A DNA stretch of 64,000 nt from Trema orientale (GCA_002914845.1 JXTC01000116.1:50575-114574); one strand, 5' to 3'; counted from the first letter of the stretch, positions 1 through 11,947 are shown. A program made the numbers and translations. The notes: generated by a model from the letters alone, not told the origin.

Positions 1-386
1 TGAACTCATATATAAGCTGGGGGGTCATATTTTGAAAGGGACTTTTGACTTTTGTAATTCAGAGATTATATTTTAATCGGAATTGAGAGCTCTCTGCTCC
101 GTCTGCCTCCTTGAGGCTTACTCTCTCATATTCTCTGCATCAGTTATACTCTCCAAGTTGTTCTTTCTTCCATTATGTCAAGACAAAACTCCTAGAAGAA
201 AACATGCCCTTTCAAAAAGACAAGGGCCTGGAAAGAACTTGACCTAGGTTGATAGGGATTTTACACATAGGCATGCCACATAATCTTTCACTAAAATGGT
301 TTGTGTTACATGAAGAAGAAGAAATGCTCAAAGGCAAGTTCACAAGAAAGAAAAAAAGGAAGTTAGTACTTCAGACAGACACTTAC

Positions 387-1594
387 CAGCCAACCTAGCA
401 GAACTGAGTTTTTACCAAAACCCAGAAAGTGATCCCTGATGAAAGCATGGTTTTGGACGTGGGTGACCTTTAACTTGGAATTGAGAACTGCACTTACTTG
501 ACCAATTCATATATTAGAAGAGATACAAGTAAAACAACAGAAATGATGCAGTTGAGTCACAGACAGTCAGCCAAGTTTGTATGTTATTGTCAATATCCTC
601 ACTAGTAGCGAACAATTTCAAAAATAAAAAATATTTAAAAAAAAAAAAAAAAAGATAAGCAGCCAGCCAGGAATCTCTAATGGTTATAAAAGGAAAAAAA
701 AACTGACCTTGTTCTGGGTTATAATTCTCTTTTGCAATGGAATCTTCCCAGTGTTTCCACTGACGTATCTATTCACGTAGAGAAGAGATCATTTTAATAC
801 AAAGAGGAAGGAAGGAAGGAAGGAATTAACAAGTGAAGTAGGTAGTACTAGTACTATAAAAGAGAAAGCAAAGCAGCATATGGATTTGGAATTTGACTCA
901 CCTTCGCCCCTCCAAAGAGAACAGTAAGAACACAAAAGGTGACATGGACGATGGCTAGGACGAAGATAAAGATATGCAAATGATGCAATGCTTCGAGAGA
1001 TAAAAGAGGTACTTTGTTCTGAAACAGAGAAGAGAGAAAGCAAGCAAAGCATTAAACAAAGAAGTCAAATAAATGAATACGGGACATAAATTTTTTTTTT
1101 TTTTTGGGAATCTCGAAAATCGTCCCAGGTGGGTTTTGGGGTTTTGGGGGTTTTGGTTAGAACAGAGCGAAGAGACCGACCTTGTGAGCTGCGCAGTAGC
1201 CCACATGGGCAGTGGAGGATTCTTGAAGAAGGCGTCTGAGAGAGCCGGAGATGGCATGGTGAGAAGAAGAGTCAGAGTCAGAGTCAGAGTCAGAGTCGGG
1301 GGGTCGCTTACAAGGGAGGAGATTGTCGACCAAGGAAGTGGGAACGCAGAACTTGGAGATGGTAGTCTGAGAAACAGTGAGGAGAAGGGAAATGAAGCCC
1401 AAAAGCATCAACTCCTCCTTGATCTTCTGGAGAGCTTCGAAGAGAGGCTTCTGGTTCTTCTTCTTCAGAACTTGACCCAAATAGTGGAGAAGACGCTCGG
1501 CGGCTAGAGAGATGGCCACGATCACTGAGCACACGGCCGCCACGATCCATGTGGGAGTGTACTCTAACGACTCACCCTCTCCTCCACCACTCAT
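387..1594 (-). CDS. MLO-like protein, MLO1/13/15 type, 5' part (runs off left edge)
   Basis: MLO proteins are plant seven-transmembrane plasma-membrane proteins with a C-terminal calmodulin-binding region. They act in powdery-mildew susceptibility, pollen-tube or synergid signalling and root responses, depending on clade. Four exons are visible on the minus strand: 1594-1181, 1018-902, 768-708 and 487-387. All have GT-AG junctions and compatible phases. Exon 1 starts MSGGGEGESLEYTPTWIVAA and holds TM1 (about residues 12-34) and TM2 (62-84). Exon 2 holds the third hydrophobic segment after LEALHHLHIF. Exon 3 has QWKHWEDS. Exon 4 has THVQNHAFI and HFLGFGKNS. These match the MLO1 clade in my memory. 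An Asp-Ser run (about residues 107-116) is encoded by a hexanucleotide repeat. The later TM segments and calmodulin site lie outside the window; 1-386 reads as intron. Family assignment is firm, clade probable. Confidence 0.93.
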
Positions 1595-2589
1595 TTTTTC
1601 ACTCCAAAACCCCTTTCTTTTTTTTCTCTCCCCCCTCTTTTTTTTTTTTTTTTTTTTGTTGTTGTTGTTGTTGGAGGAAGAAGACTAGAAGAGTAGAAGA
1701 CCTTTCTCTTTCACTTTCTCTCTCTTTTCTTCTTCTTTCTTCTTCTTCTTCTTCTTCAATTCAATTCAATCCTTCCTTAAATGGTGGCGTTATCACTGCC
1801 ACTTTCCCTTCGGATTAAGTCATTAAGATAACATGTATACCATTTTTAGTCTCCACTTTACCCCCCAAAACTCACATTTTCCTTGTTTTTTTTTTTTTTT
1901 TTCTTTCTTTCTCTTCAGGATTAAGATAACATGGATACCATTTTTGGTCCCCGCATTTACCCCCAAGGCCATAGGCCCAAAACTCACATTTTCCTTTTTT
2001 TGTTTTTTTAAATTTATAAATTGTAATAAAACTATTTGAAAACTATTTAATTTGGAAAGCAACGGCAGTAGAGAAAGTGAACACACAGAGAGTCTCTCTC
2101 TCTCTCTCTCCAAGTCCTACTTAGTACTTTCTCCGTTGACATCCAAAACAGAGAATAAATAATAATTTAATAATTTTTAAAAATTAACAGAGACATAACG
2201 TTAGCAGTCCTTTTGGTCGTTTTCTTCTTCCGCTTCAACTACAAGCAATAGCTATACGGCAGACACTAGACAGGGACGGATCTTATATAGATATCTACAA
2301 CGACAACCATCCAAACAATATAAATAATTTGTTATTTGTAATTTATATATCTCACTTTTATTTCTATTTGTTTTTATTTGCCACTAGATTTGCATTGCCA
2401 ATTTCAATTAAAAGAAAAACGAAGCTGCTGGATGAAAGGCTCAATTCCTAAGTTGATTCTCCTTTTTATATATTCTTATAGATATCTTTTGTTTTTAAAT
2501 TTTGGCACGAATAACCTTCTATTAAAACATTTTTAAAAAAAAGCATAAGATAACCTTATATTTCATGGACCTTTGAGTTATACAAGTTT
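1595..2589. other. MLO upstream region: pyrimidine tracts and an imperfect duplication
   Basis: Directly upstream of the MLO start are long T, CT and TTG/TTC tracts typical of a plant leader. A block beginning TTAAGATAACATG occurs at about 1822-1898 and again at about 1920-2007. The copies share the ATACCATTTTT core and a later AACTCACATTTTCC, with an extra short insert in the second. No coding sequence is supported here. Confidence 0.6.
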
Positions 2590-2950
2590 GAGAAAAGGAC
2601 ATGGATAAGACTATTTGGGGTCCTTTTGTCAATTTTAAGACTAGGTTGATATAATGTCTTTTTTAGAACCAAAACTTAGGACTAGATGGAGAGAGAAAGA
2701 AAACGGTTTCCAAATCTGCCCTTGGTCAAAAGTGAATTAGTAGGTGGAGCATCAAATGATATTCTCCCTCTCTCTCTCCAATCTAACACCTTTTTCTCCC
2801 TTTTTCTTTTGTATTTTCGTTCTCCCTTCTTCTTCTTCTTCAGTTTTTTTCTCCGAAAATCACATAATTAGTTTCCATCTCTAGAGGACCATGAAAGCTT
2901 CAAAAAGTGAACCCGATTAATTTCTCCATTTATATGTTTCATTGCATTTC

Positions 2951-2987
<37 letters not shown>

Positions 2988-3324
2988 GTTCATACTTTCT
3001 CACTCCAACTCTCTCTCTTTCTTCTAGTTCATACTTTCTCACTCCAGCTCTCTCTTTCTCCATTTTTTAACAACTGTGTTTCTTAATAACTATTTCATTA
3101 TTTTGTAAGAAAAAAAAAAACTCAACTAGAAAATGGGAGGATTATATTGAGAAGTTGCTTGACTTTTGAAGGTAAGTAATGAAGTTTTGTTCAAGATTAG
3201 TTTTTTATGGTTGATATTGAGTAAATAATATTTAAAAGAGGACCATAATACTGATCCGGGCATTATTATGCTAAAAATTCAATGTTTTCGTATATTCATC
3301 GTTTTTTTACTATCTTATAGATCA

Positions 3325-4990
3325 AGTTGTGATATTGTAAGTCAAGATTAACTTGACCTCAGGTCAATATCAACTTGACCTTTGGTCAAGATTATATTGC
3401 TTCGAAGAGATAGGTCAAACTGATATTAACATATGGTCAAAACTAACTTGACCTTAGGTCAACATCATCTTAATTTTTGGTCAATATCATATTGAATCAA
3501 CTGGTGAGGACTCAGTCAAGCAAAAGTGTTTGTGCTGTGGCAATTCAAGGTACAAGCGGCATATATGCCTTAGTCCGATTCCACTATGTAGCACGATTAA
3601 TGAATCTATAAACTACCCTAAAAGAATGCGACAAGAGGATCTTGACTTGGGGTCAAAAAACTCTTGCCTTAGGGGCAAGAAGTTATTGACTTGAGGTCAA
3701 GATGTTCTTGACCGGAGGTCAAAAAGATATTGACTTAAGGAAAAAAGTGTTTGACTTGGAGTCAATAACATTTTCAGTAGGAATTGTAAAGTGTTATATG
3801 AAACTTAGTTACAATATTGTATGTGATGTGTTTTTAAATTTATAAATTGAAACTTAATAAACCAATGTCAGTATTTTCTTCTCTGGAGTCAAAAAATATG
3901 TTATATTTTGTTTTCTAATTTATTAATTAGGTAAAAGATGTATTGACCCCATATCAAGAATTTCTTAAATGGGGTCATAATCTTTTCAATCTAAAAATTG
4001 AATACAATTTTATGTGCTTATTAATTCAAGAAATTCTTGACCTTGGATCAAGTAATACTTGCCTTGAAGTCAAGATATTCTTGATCTAGAGTCAAGATAG
4101 ATCTGATACAGAGTCAAGTTTTTCTTGACTTGGAGTAATAAATAATGTTTTTATCAAATGCATTGAATTTCACCAAAATATCTACTGAATAGATGACTTT
4201 TAGCAAAATAATAGTCATTGAATATACCAAAAATATAAGTAAATACTGATATTGTTCACCAATCACAGAAACCATAAGCCAAAAAAAGGGGAAAAAAAAA
4301 AGTAATTATCTGAAACACAATCAAAATAAAGCATTGTCTTTGCTTCCCTAAATTGAGTCACTATTTTTAGTCACTTTCGGTATAGTCCTTATTTCTCCAA
4401 TCCATGATAATACAACTTGCACGTAAGCTTATGATGCAACTGACTTATTGGACATTAGGAACTCAGCATACTTGATGACAAACATATCACAGTCCCTCCT
4501 GAATAATAGTAAAACATCAACTTAAATAAAATAATAACATCAAGTAAGGGTCAACTGAGACTTGAACCGGGGTCAAGTAATTCTTGACCTGGGGTCAGGA
4601 ACATCCTAACCCAAGGTCAAGCAGTATTTGACCCAAGATGTCAAGAGCTTCTTGGGATCAATCAAAGAAATTCAAATAAACAGGAGGTTAAGAACCTTTT
4701 GACCTAATAGTCAAGGGCTTCTTGATCGGAAGGTCACGGAGCTCTTGACTTAGGCCAATAAGCACTTGATAAGAGTCAAGAAGATTTTAACTATGGTCAA
4801 GAAGCACTTGGCTCAGGTCAGAGTTAAGAAGATCTTAACTCTAGTAAATAAGCTCTTGACCAGAGCCAAGAAACACTTGGCTCGGGTCCATAACTTCTGG
4901 ACCTGGATCAAGAGATACTTGACCTGAGTTAATAACTTTTTGACCTCAGGTCAGGATATTCTTGACCCATCGGAACATCAACCTCTGAAA
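3325..4990. repeat. Dispersed TTGAC / GTCAA (W-box-like) array
   Basis: About forty TTGAC or GTCAA words (counted by eye) lie in two blocks, 3325-4140 and 4550-4970. They are typically 8-16 bp apart and often face each other as GGTCAA...TTGACC, so short hairpins form. The unit is irregular (about 20-24 bp) and drifts, so this is not a clean satellite. TTGAC(C/T) is the core of the WRKY W-box. A decayed internal repeat of the surrounding transposon is the simpler explanation. Confidence 0.7.
3527..3568 (+). pseudogene. Degenerate CCHC-type zinc knuckle (possible MULE transposase tail)
   Basis: One plus-strand frame reads KCLCCGNSRYKRHIC around here. The spacing is C-x2-C-x4-Y-x4-C, which is the C-x2-C-x4-H-x4-C zinc knuckle with His replaced by Tyr, a single C-to-T change. 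MULE transposases often end in such a knuckle. The frame stays open for about 40 more codons and then stops at the start of the TTGAC array. No MULE transposase core was recognised upstream. The match is short, so chance is possible. Confidence 0.35.
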
Positions 4991-5092
4991 TATTCAGTCC
5001 ATTCGAAGAAGTCAAGATAGCTTTTTTTTCCTAACATGCAATGTCAAAAAACAAAGATTTTGACATAAATATAAAAAACCAAACTTTGCTTC

Positions 5093-5277
5093 CTCATATG
5101 CAGCTTCTACCGCACTTTTACCTTTCAAATCGGTCAGTTTTGCTCGGGGATAGTGGGTTTCGGCACTAGAGTCTTTGCTGGAGAGTTAGATGGAGACTTC
5201 ATCTTCTTTCCAGTCAATGACGTGCCTGCAGTTTTTTAAGAGGGTTCCTTAGCTTTAGTTCGACGGGTCTTCGCCAT
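5093..5277 (-). pseudogene. Relic of a Lys/Arg-rich N-terminus, possibly a transposon Ulp1-like protein
   Basis: A minus-strand frame from 5277 reads MAKTRRTKAKEPS, then a stop, and continues in frame as TAGTSLTGKKMKSPSNSP and AKTLVPKP before a second stop. The basic, Ser/Pro/Lys-rich opening resembles N-termini of plant transposon-borne Ulp1-like proteins as I remember them. No protease domain is present here. The in-frame stop and low complexity leave the call weak. Confidence 0.25.
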
Positions 5278-5632
5278 TATCGAATTTTTTAGGTTCATTG
5301 AAGAAAAGAGAATAGCTTCTTGACGAAAGTGAGTGTGAGATTTTCAAGTTTAAATTGAGGTGATTTTTGGGTGGTTTTTGAATTCGGTTTTTTGAGTTTT
5401 TTCTTCTGATTTTAGAGAAAAAATGGAGAGAGAAAAGAGAAAATGATTGGGTTAAAGAGGAGTATTACCGTATTTCATATCATGTGGGCCCTATTTTTCA
5501 GTCCTAAAAAAATTATTAAAAAGAATGGTCTTAAAAAAGATATTTTGGCCTAATTTAGTCCTATCCATGTCCTTTTCTCTTGTTATGAGATAGGGTTGAC
5601 TTGATATATAACTAAATTTTGGGCCTCATTTT

Positions 5633-8600
5633 AGTTTATAGCCACAGCTCAAATCTTATAGATATATGTCCAATAAAATGCCCGTTGGAAACTTAGTACT
5701 AATAATACCCCTCAAAGCTCAGAACTCATCTTCATCGTCATTTTTCTTTTTTTTTCTCACGCGTTCTGTCACTCTCTCCTTCACAGTGCAGATCACAGCC
5801 ATGAATAAGAGCTTTGCTTCTACAACTCCCGCTAGATCTTGACGATGGTTGAAGATTTGCCGATCTCGACAAAGATCGAACATCCATTAGATTTTAATGA
5901 AGACCAAAAACACGCCGAATCTTAACGAAGATCAAAGATTCTCTGATCTCAACAAAGATGATTGCAGGTCCTGCAATAAGTTCTTATTGGTTGAAAGGTA
6001 TATCAACTTTAATTTGATTATTATTTATAGATATATTCATATTCAATTATATTTTTTTAGATTTTAGTTTTATTTAAATTAAGTTTGATTTTAGGATTAT
6101 ATTTTTATAACATAAATTCTTTTAAATTGCGACCTATTTTACTCTAGATATGATAAATATAATTTAGTTTATATGGGAGATGATTTGAATTTCAGATTAT
6201 GTTTGGTTCATAAACTTTTAACTATGATATATCTTTCTCTAGTTGTGGTACATGAATTTTTTAGCAGATATATTATATTTTTATCTTGATATATTCTATT
6301 CTAGGGATTCTGGTATTTAGTTGATGAATTGCCATTTTAGTTCATGATTATGGTGAAAAAATAAAGATTTTAATATTGTTTGATCTAATCTGAATTATAT
6401 AAAATTCAGTTCATAGTTTTTTATATACGGTACATGATTTTTTAAGTATGGTATATTATATTTGTATCTTGGTATATCCTATTCTAAATATCTCTTGCAT
6501 ATTATTAGACATGTGAATGGTTGTTTGATGAAGTAATGTGCTATTAGTTTTTATTAAAAATAAATTAAAATTTGTCTTCCAATATGACCTGTAGATAATA
6601 ATAAATGTTATTTCACGAATCTTTTGGTTTTCTTTTAACTCTTTTTATAGTCAATTTTTCTCTTCTTTTGTTGCATTCTAATGCTTGCTTGATGTAATCT
6701 TCCTGTCATTGCAAGTTATTATTTTTACTATTCTAAAGTAGGTTAAATCATAATTTGTGTTTCCTCATTTAATTTGTTGGTTTATAGATATATGGTTTAT
6801 AGGTATCTGGTTTATAGATTTCTGTTTTTCTCAATTGCACACATTCCTCAAGTACACATACTTATAAGTTGAGTACACACATTTAGGTAATATCCAATTC
6901 TGTTTGGTTCATGAATTTTTTATAGTAGTTCACGAATTTTTCATTATCGTTCATAAATAATAAGATGAGTTCATAAATTATATTACGTTCATTATTTTTT
7001 CAATACTTGGTACTATGAACTAGTTTCTATACAATATTTGTTTTAACTATATAATATATGTGGTTCATAATTGTCAATTTAAAAAGCAAGTTCACGTAAT
7101 ATTCAATTCTATTTGGTTTATAAATTTTTCATAGTGGTTCATGATTTTTTCATAGTGGTACATGCAATTTTCACGTTGGTTCAACAAATTTTCATAGTAG
7201 TTCATGAATTTTTAAGTATCTGTTTAATTTGTATTTAGTTAATAAGTTTATGTATTTCATTCATAACCTTGTGTATTTGGTTCATATATTTGCAGAATTT
7301 TAATTAAAATAGAGTACATTATACTAAAAACTAAGTGATCAAATCTCTTGTAGTACTTGTTGTTTACACAATAATGATACCAAACCTCTTGGAATCTACA
7401 ACCTTTTATGAGGAGAGAAAATAGATCAACCAAGAAGACTTCGCCTTGAACTTATAGAGGATATTTAAATATAAAAAAATGGGTAAGATAACTCTACAAA
7501 ATCAATATTGATATATATATATGAAATTGGCTATAGTACATGACTTTTAATATTTGATATATGACTTATGAACTTACTTTAACACCTCAGTGTGGTATAT
7601 GCTAATTTGAACATAGTATATAGTTTTTAATACATAGTATATGACTTGTAAATTCTGACAATTTCTCTCATGAAAGCAGGGCCGACTGCGGAATATTTGT
7701 AATCAAAAGAACGGAGGTATTGATGATGAATGTCGCCAAAAATGAAGTAACACAAGAGAAAATGGTATTCTATCTGTAGAAAATAGCCATAGAACTTTAT
7801 CATTGGGTCGATAACAAGATGATGATAGGATACACAAGTGATACGGAAACACAAAAGTAAAAGTGATACAGAACATATGGTCTTGTTTTGGTTTAAGAAA
7901 AACAATATGATATTTTAGTTTTTTGGTTTAACAATTATTATTATACTGAATATTTTTAATTGTGAACATATTGAATATTAAATAATTTTCTCGCTGGTTC
8001 ATATGTTTTATGTAGTGCAAGTTCATATAAATATAAACTATTATTTACTTGCTTCTACATATTCATTTAGTGAGTATACTTCAGTAATTTTAAAAAGGCT
8101 AAAACTGTTCACGAATGATAATGTATATTGACAAAAATTCTCTCTTTATGGTATATAATCTTTTGTATTAGGTATATAAGATAATCTTCATGATTCATAC
8201 TAATATGAAATAGGGATATAACTTCTAATACTCTGACAAGATCTGCGAAACAGGGCACTATGCTCAAATACCATAACCCAACTAAGAAATGGTACATAAA
8301 TTTGTTATTCTGAACACGGTATATATGTTTATATATACAATGACTCAACTCAAAAAATTGTTCATAATACTTTCTTAATTCACTGCTTCATAAGATCTCG
8401 ACAATAATATATATGTTTATACATAATCTAGTGTGTGTATATATATATATATATATCATATACAATGATAATTTTTTCATTCTACTAACAAAAAACAAAT
8501 TCAGTAATATAGTAAGTAATGAATCTAGTATATGGCCTCATATACCATGATAAAATTTTCATATTCTAAGATCAAAAATTCATGTACCTGAAAGTGTAAA

Positions 8601-9995
8601 AACTTAGAAATAAGATAACAATATCAGATATCTAAAGTAATAAATATGCTATATAACCATATATACCAAGACAAAAAATTCATGCACTTAAAAATGAAAA
8701 AAAAAATTCTTCATTTCAAAATAAAAGAAACTACAAACTCAATACAAAAAAAAGTAATAATTCCTATAACCCATCAACTGATATCACAAGCCTACAATAA
8801 TGCCACCGTTTAATGGAAGCTCCAAACACCATAAAAAGGTAATTAAAATTCTCATCTTCATATGAACCTATATGAAGAACCCAAGAAATGAACATTAATA
8901 AAAAAAAAAATATCGCATCTACTAGTTCAGGAGATACACATATATACTAAGTTATAAAATTAATATACCAAGCACAAAAAATCATGTACTACTAAAAGAC
9001 CAGAACAGAAGAACAACATACTTGGATTCGAACTTTTAATCAATAATAGCAAAATAATTAATATTTCATCAATAACAATCATAAAACATATACCACTACA
9101 AAAAAATAAAAAATAACTATACCAAGACTAAGAATATATGAATCAAATAAGAGAACAATAAATCAACAACTAGAGAATAGTAAACTCATATACCATATCA
9201 AAAATCGTATATACTACTAAATAAATCATATGTACCACGATAAATAAATAGTGAACTATTACTACAAAAAAACAGTGAATAGTAATATAATATGCCACCA
9301 AAAAAATCACATATACCACTACAAATATCACATGTACTATGACTAAAAACTAATGAACCACTACCGATTACCAAAAAAATTTAAGACACATAGTAATATA
9401 CAAAAAGTTACTCATACCTAATAAAAAAAATAAAATTATGCTTGAATTAATATTAATTATAATACGAATTATAAATTAAAATAAAAATCCCCAAAACCAA
9501 TACACAATAAAATTAACTCAAGATTAAGAAACAAAAATATACATGTATAAGATCAAATTCTAATACAATTCGATCAATGCAAATAAACAGAATAGCCAAA
9601 AATGCCAGAGATCCGAGAAGAACACCGGAGAAGACGAACCAAACCACGCTGGAGAAGATGATGATGAACCAAACGACGTCGGAGAGAGAGAAATACGGGA
9701 AATAATGGAGATCTACGCTGGAGATTCGAGGAGAATAATAGAGATTTGAGAAGAAGAGTGAGCAAGATTAACGGTGGAAGGAGTGAGATTAGAGAGACAG
9801 AAGAACAAAAAAAAAGAGAGAACGAGAAAGAAGATCGGGAAGAAATCGGGAAAGGGAAAAAAAAGAAAAAACTAAATATTTAATTAAGGGCAAAATGGTA
9901 AAATAAAAACATATCAGCTATCGACTTTTTAAAAGTTGAATATATAGCTATAAAATTAAAATCTTAGACATATACTTAACAAAGTTTAAAAAAGT
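5633..9995. mobile_element. Second Mutator-like element carrying an Ulp1 relic (ends approximate)
   Basis: The two ends face each other imperfectly. Each holds TTTATAGC followed by a GATATGT-like word and then an AAAATGCCC / ATTTTGCCC word (5633-5693, and 9890-9990 reversed). Inside each end is a CT-rich leader-like segment. The left one (5700-5990) has repeated GATCTCGACAAAGATC words; the right one, read on the minus strand, has TCTCCGGTG and TCTCTCTCCG words. The centre holds the C48 protease relic at 7681. Between are AT-rich arms with repeated GGTTCATGAATTTTT or GGTATATG words. The ends are estimates and no target duplication was found. Confidence 0.45.
7681..7848 (+). pseudogene. Ulp1/C48 cysteine-protease exon relic
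   Basis: From an AG at about 7678 the plus strand reads ADCGIFVIKRTEVLMMNVAK, one stop (TAG at 7780), then KIAIELYHW in the same frame. D-C-G-x-F with the following hydrophobic segment is the catalytic-cysteine motif of Ulp1/SENP (C48) proteases. The distal K-x-x-A-x-E-L-Y motif is the usual end of the domain. Mutator elements carrying Ulp1-like genes are known in plants (Kaonashi type). The His and Asp motif exons were not found upstream, and the stop shows decay. Not a host gene. Confidence 0.6.
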
Positions 9996-10311
9996 GGACA
10001 TATACCACATTTACATTTTCTCTATGAGGTATTAGGATTCAGGAATCCAGCTCGTGGAAGAGTGTGATGGACTGGGCTGAGAGTGGCATAAATAGTAGAG
10101 TTGGGCTGTTGGGTTGGGGGGTTTTCTTTTTGTAGGTCCAAACTCGAAGAAGCCGTGTAGACTGCTGTAGTGTAGTGCAGTGTGGTGAGTAGTAGTGAGT
10201 GTCGATAGAGCGAGAAAAGGATAAGGAAAAGCACAAGGAAGGCCCTCCCTTTGCTCTTTGCGTTTCTTCGTCTTCGGCTTCGTCTACATGTTTGAATAGA
10301 CAATAGACAAA

Positions 10312-11175
10312 ATGTCGAGCGTATCAATAGGGATTGGGATTGGGATTGGGATTGGGTATCAAAAGTGTCTTATTGTTCGTAAACCACCCAATTGCACACC
10401 TCACACTCTCCGTTCTTCCTTCATCTCCTTGGCCCCTCCTTCTTCTCTCCATGGTCGTGGTCGTGGTCGTGATGGTCGTGGTCTTGGTCATGCCAAATTC
10501 AGCATGATGAGCATGGAGGCCGGCATCGGACTCATGGCCACCAAGCTCGGCATGATGTCCTTCTTCCAGGACGACGGCAAGGTCGTCCCCGTCACCGTCG
10601 TCGGCTTCAAGGAAGGCAACATCGTCACCCAAGTGAAGACCCAGGCCACCGACGGATACGACGCCGTCCAGGTGGGCTACCGCCGCGTCCGGGACCGCAA
10701 GCTCACCAAGCCCGAGCTGGGCCACCTGGAAAAGGCCGGGGCCATCCCCATGCGCCATCTCCAGGAGTTCCGCCTCCAGTCCGTGGAGGGTTTCGAGCCC
10801 AACCAGAGGCTGGAGTTGGAGGAGATGTTCAAGGAAGGGGATCTGGTGGATGTGTCCGGGACCACCATTGGGAAGGGCTTCCAGGGTGGTATCAAGCGCC
10901 ACAACTTCAAGAGGGGTCCCATGACTCATGGCTCCAAGAGCCACAGAGCTCTGGGCTCGATCGGAGCTGGAACCACTCCCGGGAGGGTTTACAAGGGGAA
11001 GAAGATGCCTGGTCGGATGGGTGGCACCAAACGCAAGATTCGAAAGCTTAAGATCGTAAAGATTGACAAAGACCTGAACGTGGTTATGATCAAAGGTGCT
11101 CTTCCTGGAAAGCCTGGCAATCTTCTCCGGATTACTCCTGCTAAGATTGTCGGACTAAACATTCCCAAGAATTAG
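10312..11175 (+). CDS. RPL3: Plastid 50S ribosomal protein L3 (uL3c)
   Basis: An intronless 287-residue protein. uL3 sits near the peptidyl-transferase centre and is needed early in large-subunit assembly; this copy serves plastid (possibly mitochondrial) ribosomes. Residues 1 to about 67 are a basic, Ser-rich transit peptide holding a Gly-Ile run encoded by a (GGGATT)n repeat. The mature part starts near IGLMATKLGMMSFF. It contains VVPVTVVGF, DGYDAVQVGYR, GFQGGIKRH, MTHGSKSHRALGSIG, PGRVYKGKKMPGRMGG and ends VGLNIPKN. These agree closely with bacterial-type L3 and not with cytosolic RPL3. The mature coding part is notably GC-rich and Cys-poor. The start is the first ATG after the leader and gives a full transit peptide. 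A long minus-strand frame across the gene is a shadow. Confidence 0.96.
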   Translation: MSSVSIGIGIGIGIGYQKCLIVRKPPNCTPHTLRSSFISLAPPSSLHGRGRGRDGRGLGHAKFSMMSMEAGIGLMATKLGMMSFFQDDGKVVPVTVVGFKEGNIVTQVKTQATDGYDAVQVGYRRVRDRKLTKPELGHLEKAGAIPMRHLQEFRLQSVEGFEPNQRLELEEMFKEGDLVDVSGTTIGKGFQGGIKRHNFKRGPMTHGSKSHRALGSIGAGTTPGRVYKGKKMPGRMGGTKRKIRKLKIVKIDKDLNVVMIKGALPGKPGNLLRITPAKIVGLNIPKN

Positions 11176-11947
11176 TACTACTACTACTACTACTACTCGC
11201 TGCTCTTCTTCTTTTTAAAGTCTGCTCTGCTCCTCTTGTTTCTTGTCTTATATAGCTTTGTCAACACTTTTGAGTTTTTCAATGAGATTCAATTTTTGTT
11301 ACTCTCTCTCTCTCTCTCCTCCCCCGAATTGAATTGAATTGAATTGCATCTGTTTTCTCACTATCAATCATTCATTCCTTGCTTGTATGCATATTGGGTG
11401 GTTTTGTTTGTTTGAGAATTGAGATAGAGACACTCTGCTACTCGATAGTTTTACTCTTAGTAATATCATGCGATGTTAATATACGAGATTGAATCAACAA
11501 CTGAGTTTTTCTTTTCTCAATTTCACTTCACCAACCAAAATATGCCTTTTCAGTGGTAGATAGCTTAACTAAGCACAGCATCTAACCTAAATGAGGCAGA
11601 CAAAAAAAAAAAGAAAAAAAAAAAATCATTTCTCATTAGCAAATAGCAAATGGCCCCTGTCTAATTCAATCTACAAAGTAGATGCCATGCACAATTGCCC
11701 ATGGGAATAGGATTGACTATTTTTCTTTGGGACGTATCTCCTAACCTTCCAATTCCATTATACTTTGCTTTTGTTTCGTTTGTCACATGGAAGGATCTTT
11801 TGCCCACAAAAAGTCTGTTGTTTTTTTGTTTATGTAAAACAAATAACTCATTGGATATTTGCTTGTCCAAGACAATAACATATAACATACAACATTGGAC
11901 GGATATCCACGAACAAATGATATATATATATACACACATGTACATCC
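11176..11947. other. Intergenic, RPL3 3' region to small membrane-protein gene
   Basis: Holds (CTA)n just after the RPL3 stop, a CT run and (GAATT)n near 11330-11345, and AT-rich sequence. The RPL3 3' UTR lies here. Short frames around 11661-11997 show no protein-like features. Nothing else is supported. Confidence 0.6.

Larger units (their letters stand above)
2590..5579. mobile_element. Mutator-like element with 24-bp terminal inverted repeats, decayed
   Basis: The left end reads GAGAAAAGGACATGGATA at 2590. Its reverse complement stands at the right end (5556-5579), matching at 23 of 24 positions. Weaker similarity continues inward to a T-rich stretch. No perfect 9-bp target duplication was found. 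Inside are a degenerate zinc knuckle (3527-3568), a dense TTGAC/GTCAA array and a minus-strand relic at 5093-5277. I infer a Mutator-like (MULE) origin from the knuckle pattern and from the neighbouring Ulp1-bearing element; this is not proven by the ends alone. Confidence 0.55.

Noticed and set aside
10324..10944. 206-codon minus-strand frame opposite RPL3
   Set aside because: It is the antisense of the GC-rich RPL3 coding sequence and has no domain; long antisense frames are common there.
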